A stretch of 64,000 nucleotides of DNA, from NCBI GenBank assembly GCA_963724535.1, contig CAVRVD010000026.1, positions 1 to 64,000 of the forward strand, in the 5' to 3' direction. The translations under genes and the position numbers were made by a program. Source of the stretch: JADJPO01 sp963724535 (GTDB lineage: Bacteria; Actinomycetota; Actinomycetes; Actinomycetales; Kineosporiaceae). Each line of letters starts with the position of its first letter. Within the stretch, counting starts at the first letter, position 1. The notes under the pieces were generated by a model that was given only the letters and a program-made list of their open reading frames with translations, did no database searches and was not told the DNA's origin. Shown here in pieces: positions 18,662 through 25,818 of the stretch.

Positions 18662-19243
18662 GTGCCCTCCGAGACGGGCGTCGTCGACCGCGCGGACCTG
18701 GCCGCGGTGCGGGCCCAGCTCGCCCGCCCGCCGCGCGGGGTGGTCGCGATCGCGCACCGCTGCCGCTGCGGATTGCCGGACGTGGTGCGCACCGCCCCCC
18801 GGCTGGCCGACGGCACGCCCTTCCCGACCAGCTACTACCTGACCTGCCCTCGGGCCACCTCGGCGATCGGCACCCTCGAGGCGGGTGGGCTGATGGCCGA
18901 GATGACCCGCCGGCTCGGCGAGGACGCCGACCTGGCGGATCGCTACCGGGGCGCCCATCAGGACTACCTGCGCCGACGGGCCGAGCTGGGTCAGGTCACC
19001 GAGATCGAGGGGGTCTCGGCCGGAGGTATGCCCGACCGGGTCAAGTGTCTGCACGTCCTGGTCGCCCACGCCCTGGCCGCCGGACCGGGCGTCAACCCGC
19101 TCGGCGACGAGGCCCTGGCGCTGCTCGAGGACTGGGGTGTCGCCGGGCCGTGCCTCGCGCCGTCCGAGGTGTCGATCTCTGAGGTGTCGATCTCTGAGGT
19201 GTCGAGGTCAGTGGGCCGGTCGGACGAAGGGCGCCCCGGATGA
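18662..19243 (+). CDS. DUF501 family protein
   Basis: A 193-residue conserved actinobacterial protein of unknown function, regularly found between ftsB/divIC and ppx/gppA. Recognisable features are AHRCRCGLPDVVRTAPRL (a short Cys-x-Cys region near residue 35), PFPTSYYLTCPRA, and the GGMPDRVKCLHVLVAHALA signature near residue 120. The C-terminal tail beyond ~165 is a repeat (VSISEVSISEVSRS) produced by a DNA tandem duplication and is probably lineage-specific. The stop overlaps the ppx start (ATGA). Confidence 0.85.
   Translation: MPSETGVVDRADLAAVRAQLARPPRGVVAIAHRCRCGLPDVVRTAPRLADGTPFPTSYYLTCPRATSAIGTLEAGGLMAEMTRRLGEDADLADRYRGAHQDYLRRRAELGQVTEIEGVSAGGMPDRVKCLHVLVAHALAAGPGVNPLGDEALALLEDWGVAGPCLAPSEVSISEVSISEVSRSVGRSDEGRPG
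19166..19205 (+). repeat. 15-bp tandem repeat in DUF501 gene
   Basis: GAGGTGTCGATCTCT occurs at 19166-19180 and 19181-19195, then a partial third copy to 19205. The repeat is in frame and adds SEVSI units to the protein end. Confidence 0.85.
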
Positions 19244-20181
19244 GCCGGACCCGCCGGGTCGCCGCGGTCGACTGCGGCACCAACTCGCTGCGGCTGCTGG
19301 TCGCCGACGTGGATGCCGAGGCAGGCGTGCTGACCGACGTCGATCGGCGCCTGGAGATCGTCCGCCTCGGTCAGGGCGTGGACCGCACCGGCCGGTTCGA
19401 CCCCGCCGCCCTGGCCCGAACCCTGGACGTCGCGGGCGAGTATGCCGCGCGCTGCCGGGCGGCGCAGGTGCAGGCGATCCGGTTCGTCGCCACCTCCGCG
19501 ACCCGGGACGCCGCCGACCGGGACGTGTTCGTGGCCGCCGTCCGGGACCTGTTCGGGACCGAGCCGCAGGTGGTCAGCGGGGACGTCGAGGCCCGGCTGT
19601 CCTTCGACGGGGCCACCCGCGGGCTCACCGGCCTGGCCGACTCCACTCGGGTGCTCGTCGTCGACATCGGGGGTGGCTCGACCGAGCTCGTCCTGGGCAC
19701 CCTGGCCGGTGGGGTGGAAGCGGCCGCCTCCGTGGACCTGGGCTGCGTCCGGCTCCACGAACGGCACGGTGACCCGCTCACCTCGGCGGCCGAGCAGGAC
19801 ATCGGCCAGGCCTTGGACGCCGCGGCCGCCGCCGTCGACCTGGGCCGCGCCCAGGCCTTGGTCGGCGTGGCCGGCACGGTCACCACGGTCACTGCCCATA
19901 CGCTGCGGCTGGAGCGCTACGACTCCGCCCGGATCCACGGCGCCCGCCTCGACGTGGCCGCGGTGGTCGCCGCCTGCGCCGACCTGGTGGCCATGACCCG
20001 GCCGCGACGGGCCGGACTGCCCTACGTGCACCCCGGCCGGGTGGATGTGATCGGCCCTGGCGCGCTGATCTGGCAGCGGGTGCTGGAGCGGGTCGGCGCC
20101 GCGGCCGGGCTGACCGAGGTGTACACCAGCGAGCACGACATCCTCGACGGCATCGCCTGGTCGCTGGGCGGCGCCGGGTGA
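19240..20181 (+). CDS. Exopolyphosphatase / guanosine pentaphosphatase family
   Basis: A 313-residue Ppx/GppA protein with the ASKHA ATPase fold. Phosphate-1 motif: AVDCGTNSLRLLVAD (residues 9-23); phosphate-2: VVDIGGGSTELVLG (~142-155). Family members remove terminal phosphate from polyphosphate or convert pppGpp to ppGpp; sequence alone does not decide. The length matches the short actinobacterial form lacking the C-terminal HD domain. It is translationally coupled to DUF501 by ATGA. Confidence 0.92.
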   Translation: MSRTRRVAAVDCGTNSLRLLVADVDAEAGVLTDVDRRLEIVRLGQGVDRTGRFDPAALARTLDVAGEYAARCRAAQVQAIRFVATSATRDAADRDVFVAAVRDLFGTEPQVVSGDVEARLSFDGATRGLTGLADSTRVLVVDIGGGSTELVLGTLAGGVEAAASVDLGCVRLHERHGDPLTSAAEQDIGQALDAAAAAVDLGRAQALVGVAGTVTTVTAHTLRLERYDSARIHGARLDVAAVVAACADLVAMTRPRRAGLPYVHPGRVDVIGPGALIWQRVLERVGAAAGLTEVYTSEHDILDGIAWSLGGAG

Positions 20182-20260
20182 GCCGGTCGGCGGACGCGGC
20201 ATGCGTCGGACCGTTCGGGTCGGTCGAGACTGGGGTGCCGAGCGCCGCACCGACGGCGGG

Positions 20261-20266
20261 TACGGT
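20261..20266 (+). promoter_or_regulatory. -10 element TACGGT, leaderless lipoprotein gene
   Basis: TACGGT lies six bases upstream of GTG 20273 and supports that start over the longer frame from 20201. Confidence 0.45.
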
Positions 20267-20272
20267 GGCGGG

Positions 20273-21046
20273 GTGCAGTCCCACCGGCGCCGTGTGTCTC
20301 GGGGGAGAGGCCCGAACCGCCCGTCACGCAGCGTGGTTGACCGTGTCGCTCGGGTCGTCCCGGTGGTCGGCTGCGTCGTCCTGGCGCTGACCGCGTCCGG
20401 GTGCTCCGACGGGGAGTGGCAGGGCCCGTTGGGGGCGCTGGGCCAGGAGAGTGTGGTCCCGACCGCAACGCCCGAGCCCTCGGCGTCCTCGAGCGGCGTC
20501 CTCGCCGGCGGCGCCTCGCCGGCGGCAGCCGACGCCGGCGCGCAGTCGTCGTCCGGACCGTCCGCCAGCCCAACCCCCGACCTGGTCCCCAGCCCGACGA
20601 CGAGTCAGGCCGTCCTGGTTCCTCCGGACCTGGCGGAGGTTGAGGGCTACACCTACGCCAAGGCCCCGAAGGCCGTGGCCAAGGCGTTCACGCCGGTCGC
20701 AGCCGGCTACCACGGCGTGCTCAGCGCGCCGACGGTCCGCGCCGTCCGGCGCAGCGGGACCGACATCGGGTCGGCGGCGGCGATGACGGTCGAGCCCGCG
20801 AGTTGGGAGGACTCCGAGGTGGTCTCCACCCTGGTCACCGGCCTGGTCCAGGGCATGAGCGGCAAGGGCTACACCCTGCGCACCCGCGCGGTGACCGTGG
20901 ACGGCGAGAAGCGCACGGTGGTCGTCGCCTTCCGCAAGGGCTCGACCATCGGGTCCTGGTTGCACAAGGGCTGCGTCGTCGCCTTCGTCAGCTCCGAACC
21001 CGAGGAGACCGCGCTCCGCTTCGCCCGGGCCTACCTGGCCGGCTGA
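20273..21046 (+). CDS. Putative secreted lipoprotein
   Basis: About 257 residues. The N-terminus is Arg-rich (QSHRRRVSRGRG), then hydrophobic (VVPVVGCVVLALTASGC), ending in a good lipobox LTASGC. A Ser/Pro/Ala-rich linker of ~70 residues follows, then a folded domain from about EVEGYTYAKAPKA to the end (AVAKAFTPVAAGYHG, WLHKGCVVAFVSSEPEE). I do not recognise the domain; it may bind a cell-surface ligand. An in-frame upstream start at 20201 would add a non-signal extension. It stands alone after ppx. Confidence 0.7.
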   Translation: MQSHRRRVSRGRGPNRPSRSVVDRVARVVPVVGCVVLALTASGCSDGEWQGPLGALGQESVVPTATPEPSASSSGVLAGGASPAAADAGAQSSSGPSASPTPDLVPSPTTSQAVLVPPDLAEVEGYTYAKAPKAVAKAFTPVAAGYHGVLSAPTVRAVRRSGTDIGSAAAMTVEPASWEDSEVVSTLVTGLVQGMSGKGYTLRTRAVTVDGEKRTVVVAFRKGSTIGSWLHKGCVVAFVSSEPEETALRFARAYLAG

Positions 21047-21102
21047 GCTCGCGGTCGTCCCGAGCGGACTGGCTGATAACGACTCTCCGAATCTGATGTC
21101 GT

Positions 21103-21118
21103 CCGCACAGTACTGCGG
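21103..21118 (+). promoter_or_regulatory. Inverted repeat upstream of padR-like gene
   Basis: CCGCA-CAGTAC-TGCGG lies 73 bases before the PadR start. PadR genes are usually autoregulated, so this is a candidate operator, though it is not the classical ATGT-N8-ACAT. Confidence 0.35.
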
Positions 21119-21190
21119 ATTGTGTAGTAGTGTTGCAACCCGTACCCACCACACCAGCGCCGGGCTCGCAGGTCATCGTCAGGAGGCGAG

Positions 21191-21583
21191 ATGGACACGA
21201 CCCAGCTGCTCAAGGGGGTGCTCGACGTGGCCGTGCTGGCGGTGGTCTCCCAGGAGGACGGATACGGCTACGACGTGGTCCGCCGGCTGCGGACGGCGGG
21301 GTTGGACGACGTCGGGGACGCCTCGGTCTACGGCACCCTGCGCCGCCTGTACAGCGCCGGTGCCCTGACCTCGTACGTGGTGCCGTCCGACGAGGGGCCG
21401 CACCGCAAGTACTACGGGATCAACTCCGCCGGGCGGCAGCTGCTCGCCGAGCAGTCCCGCACCTGGGCCACGTTCGCCGACACCCTCTCCGGGCTGCTCG
21501 CCACCGCGACCACCGCAGTGGCCGACACCCGGCCGTTACCGGCCCGCCCCGTCCCGACCCGGTCCGAGGAGGCCGTGCGATGA
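21191..21583 (+). CDS. PadR-family transcriptional regulator
   Basis: A 130-residue winged-helix protein. DTTQLLKGVLDVAVLAVVSQEDGYGYDVVRRL is the PadR N-terminal helix region (residues 2-34, shown here only in outline); VYGTLRRLYSAGAL is the recognition helix/wing region, and RKYYGINSAGRQLL (~71-84) is the family wing motif. The C-terminal helix mediates dimerisation. ATG at 21191 follows AGGAGGC. Its stop overlaps the next gene (ATGA); PadR-HAAS pairs are a well-known arrangement in which PadR controls the membrane protein. Sequence after residue ~115 is variable. Confidence 0.9.
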   Translation: MDTTQLLKGVLDVAVLAVVSQEDGYGYDVVRRLRTAGLDDVGDASVYGTLRRLYSAGALTSYVVPSDEGPHRKYYGINSAGRQLLAEQSRTWATFADTLSGLLATATTAVADTRPLPARPVPTRSEEAVR

Positions 21584-22665
21584 CTGCAACCGTGCGCCCT
21601 GAGGTGGCCGCCTACGTCACGGCGGTCCGCCGCGAGCTGGATGACCTGTCCACCGATGAGGTCGACGAGCTGGTCGGGGGACTGGAGGCCGACCTGGACG
21701 ACGCGCTGGCCGACCGGTCGACCCCGGACGGCGATCCGGCCGTCGTCTTCGGCGCGCCCGCGGCGTACGCCGCTGAGCTGCGCTCCGCGGCGGGTCTGCC
21801 GCCCCGGGCCGCGGCGGCGGGGCGGCCCGGGGTGGGCGAGCGGCTCGCCGCCACCCGCCGACGCTGGACGGCACGGCTGGCCGGGCAACGGTGGTGGCCG
21901 GGAGTGCGGGACTTCGCGCTGACCATGCGTCCGGTGTGGTGGGTGAGCAGGGCCGGGGTGATCGTGCTGCTGTTCGCCGGCTCGCCGGCCGGGGCGGTGC
22001 TGCCGTTCCTCGTCCTCGCGGTGGTGAGCGTCGAGGTCGGCCGACGCCGACTGGCGGCTCGCTCCGGTCTTGCTCGCTGGGTGGTGCGCGTCGTCAACGC
22101 CCTGGCGGTGCTGATGTTCCTGCCCGTGCTCGGCCAGGTGCTGACCCCGAGCACGGCCTACGTGGAATCGGCGGTGATTCCGCAGGATGGCCTGTGGCTC
22201 AACGGCGTCGAGGTGCGAAACGTCCTGCCCTACGACAGCGAGGGACGTCCCCTGTATGGAGTGCAGCTGTTCGACGAGAACGGCAGACCGCTGGACGTCG
22301 GCCAGTCGGCTCGTCTGCCCCTGTGGTGGGACACGACGGTGGACGGGTTGCCCCGCGGCACCGCCCAGGTCCCCCAGGTAACCGACCGCGGCGGCCAGGC
22401 CTGGAACGTCTACCCGTTGCGCCAGGTCGAGGTCCGCGAAGGAGGGTCGAGTGGTGAGGGGGGTCTCGATGAGGGCCGACAGGTCGGGGAGCCGACCTAC
22501 CCGGCACCTGACCCGGCGTCGGCGCCGCGGGTTCTGCTGCCGCCGTCGGACCCGGCCTCTGCACAGCCCCCGGCAACCCCGTCACCGGCACCTTCGAACC
22601 TGGCTGCCTCGCCGGGTTCGACCCCGGCGACCTCCCCGACCCCGGTGCCGAGCCCGAGCCGGTGA
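21580..22665 (+). CDS. HAAS-domain membrane protein, PadR partner
   Basis: 361 residues. The N-terminus ([28 protein letters not shown], residues 8-~35) is the HAAS helical domain. Two or three membrane segments follow between residues ~120 and ~185 ([39 protein letters not shown]). The external region is a folded domain ([28 protein letters not shown]), then a Pro/Ser/Ala tail. The external domain could sense something at the cell surface; function is unknown. GAGGAGG at 21566 is a strong ribosome site. The end overlaps the DNA glycosylase start by four bases. Confidence 0.8.
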   Translation: MTATVRPEVAAYVTAVRRELDDLSTDEVDELVGGLEADLDDALADRSTPDGDPAVVFGAPAAYAAELRSAAGLPPRAAAAGRPGVGERLAATRRRWTARLAGQRWWPGVRDFALTMRPVWWVSRAGVIVLLFAGSPAGAVLPFLVLAVVSVEVGRRRLAARSGLARWVVRVVNALAVLMFLPVLGQVLTPSTAYVESAVIPQDGLWLNGVEVRNVLPYDSEGRPLYGVQLFDENGRPLDVGQSARLPLWWDTTVDGLPRGTAQVPQVTDRGGQAWNVYPLRQVEVREGGSSGEGGLDEGRQVGEPTYPAPDPASAPRVLLPPSDPASAQPPATPSPAPSNLAASPGSTPATSPTPVPSPSR

Positions 22666-23405
22666 CCGTCGGCGCCGACGCGGTGGTCCGGCTCGCCGCG
22701 TCGGCCGCCGATCTGGCAGACCTCGACCAGCGGGTCAGTGCCTGCCGCGCCTGTCCGCGGCTGGTGGCCTGGCGGGAGCAGGTGGCCCGCACCCGACGAC
22801 GGGCCTTCGCCGACGAGACCTACTGGGGCCGGCCGGTTCCTGGTTGGGGCGACCCGGCGGCGCACCTGCTGGTGCTCGGCCTGGCACCGGCCGCCCACGG
22901 CGGTAACCGGACCGGTCGGGTGTTCACCGGGGACCGGTCCGGGGACTGGATCTTCGCCGCGCTGTACCGGGCCGGGCTGGCCGCCGTCCCGCACAGCCGC
23001 CACCACGGCGACGGCCAGCACCTGGACGGCGTCCGGATCGCCGCGGCGGTGCGCTGCGCGCCGCCGGGCAACACCCCCAGCCCGGCCGAGCGGGACACCT
23101 GCGCGCCGTGGCTGGACCGGGAGGTGGAACTGCTCGAGCCGACCCTGCGCTCGCTGCTCGCTCTGGGTGGGTTCGCCTGGCAGGTGGCGTTGGGCTGCGC
23201 GTCACGCCGCGGTTGGAGCGTGCCGACACCGCGACCGAGGTTCGGACATGGGGTCGTGGTGGAGCTGGTCCGACCACAGGGGCCACCGGTCCGGCTGGTC
23301 GCCAGCTACCACGTCAGCCAGCAGAACACCTTCACCGGCCGGTTGACCGAGCAGATGCTGGACGCCGCGCTCCACACTGCCGTGGGATCGCCACCGTCGG
23401 CCTAG
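22662..23405 (+). CDS. Uracil-DNA glycosylase, UdgB (family 5) type
   Basis: 247 residues. Family 4/5 glycosylases bind a 4Fe-4S cluster; the first Cys pair is in [10 protein letters not shown] (residues ~26-35) and later Cys lie at [17 protein letters not shown] (~130-146). The catalytic motif A region is [21 protein letters not shown] (in parts, ~69-89), with Ala rather than the Glu/Asp of other families, as in UdgB; motif B-like [12 protein letters not shown] is near the C-terminus. The enzyme excises uracil and related lesions. It overlaps the HAAS gene (GTGA), and its stop codon is part of the tRNA promoter. Confidence 0.88.
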   Translation: MTVGADAVVRLAASAADLADLDQRVSACRACPRLVAWREQVARTRRRAFADETYWGRPVPGWGDPAAHLLVLGLAPAAHGGNRTGRVFTGDRSGDWIFAALYRAGLAAVPHSRHHGDGQHLDGVRIAAAVRCAPPGNTPSPAERDTCAPWLDREVELLEPTLRSLLALGGFAWQVALGCASRRGWSVPTPRPRFGHGVVVELVRPQGPPVRLVASYHVSQQNTFTGRLTEQMLDAALHTAVGSPPSA

Positions 23406-23408
23406 GCT
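23403..23408 (+). promoter_or_regulatory. -10 element TAGGCT for tRNA
   Basis: TAGGCT overlaps the preceding stop codon and ends eight bases before tRNA base G1, a suitable distance for transcription starting at or just before the mature 5' end. Confidence 0.45.
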
Positions 23409-23416
23409 GATCGGTG

Positions 23417-23489
23417 GCCCCCGTAGCCCAATGGCAGAGGCAGGCGCCTTAAAAGCGCCCCAGTGCGGGTTCGAGTCCCGCCGGGGGTA
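23417..23489 (+). tRNA. tRNA with UAA anticodon (Leu by anticodon), short variable loop
   Basis: The cloverleaf folds by eye. Acceptor GCCCCCG pairs with CGGGGGT at 23482-23488 (G1-U72 wobble); D arm 23426-23441 with a three-pair stem; anticodon stem GGCGC/GCGCC around loop CUUAAAA, so U33 is followed by UAA at 23450-23452; five-base variable loop (CCAGU); T stem GCGGG/CCCGC with loop UUCGAGU. Discriminator is A; CCA is not encoded. UAA would read UUA/UUG leucine codons, but canonical tRNA-Leu is class II with a long variable arm, and this one is class I. Confidence 0.8.
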
Positions 23490-23571
23490 CCCGAGCCCGG
23501 AGGCCCTGGCTATGGCGCGAGCGCCCCGGCGAGCGAATAGTGGATGCATGGCGGTCCAAGAGGGTGACTCC

Positions 23572-23751
23572 GTGCCCGAGCCGGGCCCGGATCTGCAGTA
23601 CGACCTGGCGCACGAGAGCATGGCCCAAGCCGGCGCCGCGGCCAAGCAGGCCGGACAGCACGGCGATCCAGAGGTGTATGTCGCGACGGAGACGGAGGGG
23701 TTCCAGGGCGACTACGGGTATGACCTGGCCCACGACGTCCCGAAGCGGTAG
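23572..23751 (+). CDS. Small acidic conserved hypothetical protein
   Basis: 59 residues with two copies of a YDLAHE/YDLAHD motif (LQYDLAHESMAQ near residue 8 and DYGYDLAHDVPKR at the end). Short acidic proteins with this motif recur in actinobacteria; function unknown. GTG at 23572 is chosen because GAGGGTGA lies seven bases upstream; ATG at 23548 in the same frame would add eight residues but has no ribosome site. Confidence 0.6.
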   Translation: MPEPGPDLQYDLAHESMAQAGAAAKQAGQHGDPEVYVATETEGFQGDYGYDLAHDVPKR

Positions 23752-23912
23752 TGGCGTGTCGGCCGGGGTCCTGCTCGGCGCTGACGCGCCCGACGTGCCC
23801 TCGGTCCTGGCACTCCTGCGGCGGCGATGCCGGTCGCGCTCGGACCTCACGCCGACCCAACGCGGACCGACCGCGCTGGGAGTGTCCCCGTGGGCGGGGT
23901 GGTGTCGGGGAC

Positions 23913-24155
23913 ATGAAGGGTGATCGGGTTGAGATCGCCGTCGACGGGGGTGACCGGACCCTTGTCTACGAGATCGTCGCCACCCGGGCGGGCCGGCGAG
24001 TCGAGGTGAGCATCGCCCGCGGCGTGGTCGAGGTGGTCGAGGTGACCCGGTCGGGCGCCCCGGTCCGGACGGCTCGGTTCATGAGCAGCCGCGTGCTGGC
24101 GCTGGTCGAACACCCTGCTGCTCGTGTCGTGCCTGGTGGCCCGGGCGGCCCCTGA
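23913..24155 (+). CDS. Small conserved hypothetical protein
   Basis: 80 residues, predicted mostly beta-strand: VEIAVDGGDRTLVYEIVA, RRVEVSIARGVVEVVEVTR, then APVRTARFMSSRVLALVE near the C-terminus. It resembles small actinobacterial proteins of unknown function, and the regular alternation of strands supports a real gene. Length is slightly above the track limit for notice and the ribosome site (GTCGGGGAC) is weak. Confidence 0.55.
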   Translation: MKGDRVEIAVDGGDRTLVYEIVATRAGRRVEVSIARGVVEVVEVTRSGAPVRTARFMSSRVLALVEHPAARVVPGGPGGP

Positions 24156-24217
24156 TACTGGGAGGTCTACTGCCCGAGAACCCGCGACGGGGGGGCGGGT
24201 TCGGGAGAGGAGGCGGC

Positions 24218-25069
24218 GTGAAGCGCCTGTCGGGCTTCGCGGCACGTTCTCCGGTGCTGTTCAGCCTGGCGGTCGCGCTGGCGTTCGTGGTCATCGTGGT
24301 CGTGGCCGGGGTCGCCGCCTACCCGGCTGGAACAGAAGCCGGCACGGCGCTGGCGTCAGGCGCCGTCATGCTGGTCGGCGTCCTCGGGTTGCTCGTGGTG
24401 CTGAACGGCCTGGGCTGGTCAACGTCGGCCGGGGTCACCCGCGTCGGCACGCGACGCGCGTGGCTGCTGATGATCCCGCTGGTCGTCTATCTCTCGGTCG
24501 CCCATGTCCTGGCGTTCTTCGGGACCGACGGGGTGCGGGTGCCCGACGCCGGGCTGGCCGCCGCGCTGGTCTTCGAGAACCTGGTCGACGGTGGTCTGCT
24601 TCAGGAGTTGACCTTCCGCGCCCTGGTGCTCCACGCGTTGGTGCGCGCCTGGGGCAGCACCTGGCGCGGCGTGGTGGGTGCTCTTGGCGTGAGTGCCGCG
24701 TTGTTCAGCGCCGTTCACGCCGTGAACCTGGTGGCGGGGGCGGCGGCATCGACGACGGCGCTCCAGCTGATCGACACCCTGCTGGCCGGGTTCTACCTCG
24801 GGGTCATCGTCCTGTTCACGCAGAGCATCTGGCCTGCGGTCGTCCTGCACGCCACGGGGAACATCCTGACCACCGTGCTGGCCGCTGGTGCCACGGATTT
24901 CACCGAGACGACCGGGTCGTGGGCGGCGCTCTTGCTGCTGAAGGCACCGCTGTATGTGGTCGCGGTGTATCTGTTCCGTCACCTCGCGGTGCCCACCACG
25001 GCTCGGCGCGACGGCGCGGCACCGGCCACGTCTGGACGAGGTGGGCGGGAACCGTCGCTGGGTCAGTAA
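24218..25069 (+). CDS. CPBP-family intramembrane protease-like protein
   Basis: 283 residues with about seven to eight membrane segments. The three CPBP motifs are recognisable: QELTFR (~residues 129-134) in place of EExxxR, FSAVH (~165-169) for FxxxH, and HATGN (~212-216) for HxxxN. CPBP proteins include CAAX prenyl proteases and bacteriocin-immunity proteins. The first Glu of motif 1 is replaced by Gln, which may weaken metal or water activation. GTG at 24218 is preceded by GGAGAGGAGG, a very strong ribosome site. The final ~25 residues are hydrophilic and variable. No neighbour suggests a substrate. Confidence 0.8.
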   Translation: MKRLSGFAARSPVLFSLAVALAFVVIVVVAGVAAYPAGTEAGTALASGAVMLVGVLGLLVVLNGLGWSTSAGVTRVGTRRAWLLMIPLVVYLSVAHVLAFFGTDGVRVPDAGLAAALVFENLVDGGLLQELTFRALVLHALVRAWGSTWRGVVGALGVSAALFSAVHAVNLVAGAAASTTALQLIDTLLAGFYLGVIVLFTQSIWPAVVLHATGNILTTVLAAGATDFTETTGSWAALLLLKAPLYVVAVYLFRHLAVPTTARRDGAAPATSGRGGREPSLGQ

Positions 25070-25218
25070 GCGTGTCGTTCCTGCGAGGGTGGCCACTGTG
25101 TCGGTGCCCCCGAGCGGGACGGATGTTCGGCGACGCCCCGGCTGTCGGTGACCTTGACTAGCCTGGCCGTACATCGACGATGCGAGGAGACCACACATGA
25201 GCGAGGCCTCAGCCCTCG

Positions 25219-25731
25219 GTGGCCGGCGAGCGAGCAGACCTGGTGGAGACTCTGGACAAGCACCGCGGGTTGCTGCGGCACACGGTGCGGGGTCTGACCG
25301 ACGAGCAGGCCCGGCTCCGTCCCACGGTCAGTGACCTGAGCCTGGGAGGTCTGGTCAAGCACGTCGCCCTCACCGAGCGTCGGTGGGCCGAGTTCATCGT
25401 CGATGGACCCTTGGCGATGTCCGGTCCGGACCCGTCCGACCCGAACGCGGACTGGAGTGAATGGACGAACGCCTTCATCCTGTTGCCGCAGGAGAGCCTG
25501 GACGGGGTTCTCGAGGAGTACGAGCGGGTCGCGGCCCGGACCGATGACCTGGTCAGGTCCCTTCCCGACCTGGACGCCGCGCAGCCCCTGCCGCAGGCAC
25601 CGTGGTTCCCGCCCGGGGCCCGATGGTCGGCCCGCCGGGTGTTCCTGCATATCGTCGCGGAGACCTCCCAGCACGCCGGACACGCGGACATCCTGAGGGA
25701 GAGCATCGACGGTCAGAAGACCATGGGCTGA
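25219..25731 (+). CDS. DinB-family protein, start possibly disrupted by a one-base insertion
   Basis: 170 residues of the DinB/YfiT-like four-helix-bundle superfamily (DUF664 type), with LVKHVALTERRWAEFIV, the central helices and FLHIVAETSQHAGHADILRE; His residues in the first and last of these are the expected metal ligands. Some relatives are thiol-dependent transferases; the substrate here is unknown. GTG at 25219 has only a weak GAGG upstream. By contrast an ATG at 25197 has AGGAGA eight bases before it but is in another frame that stops after about 45 codons; skipping one G at 25218 would join it (MSEASAL) to VAGERADL. The promoter region may include TTGACT at ~25153. Confidence 0.8.
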   Translation: MAGERADLVETLDKHRGLLRHTVRGLTDEQARLRPTVSDLSLGGLVKHVALTERRWAEFIVDGPLAMSGPDPSDPNADWSEWTNAFILLPQESLDGVLEEYERVAARTDDLVRSLPDLDAAQPLPQAPWFPPGARWSARRVFLHIVAETSQHAGHADILRESIDGQKTMG

Positions 25732-25780
25732 TCATGGATGGCAGCAACTCGTCGGACCTGTGGCCTGGCGGCGCCCGCCC

Positions 25781-25811
25781 TTGACCTCAAGTTCACTTGA
25801 GCATGCACTCT
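25781..25811 (+). promoter_or_regulatory. SoxR/MerR-type operator in an overlong promoter spacer
   Basis: TTGACC (25781-25786) is separated by 19 bases from CACTCT (25806-25811), which is seven bases before the MFS ATG. The spacer centre carries CTCAAG-TTCA-CTTGAG (25786-25801). This closely matches the known SoxR box (CCTCAAGTTAACTTGAGG), and 19-base spacers are the hallmark of MerR-family-activated promoters. No MerR-type gene adjoins it. Confidence 0.65.
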
Positions 25812-25818
25812 CGTCCCC

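Noticed and set aside
23426..23489. Short tRNA read as an ochre suppressor with anticodon UUA
   Set aside because: The loop C-U-U-A-A-A-A places U33 before UAA, not UUA, when the anticodon stem is the five-pair GGCGC/GCGCC.
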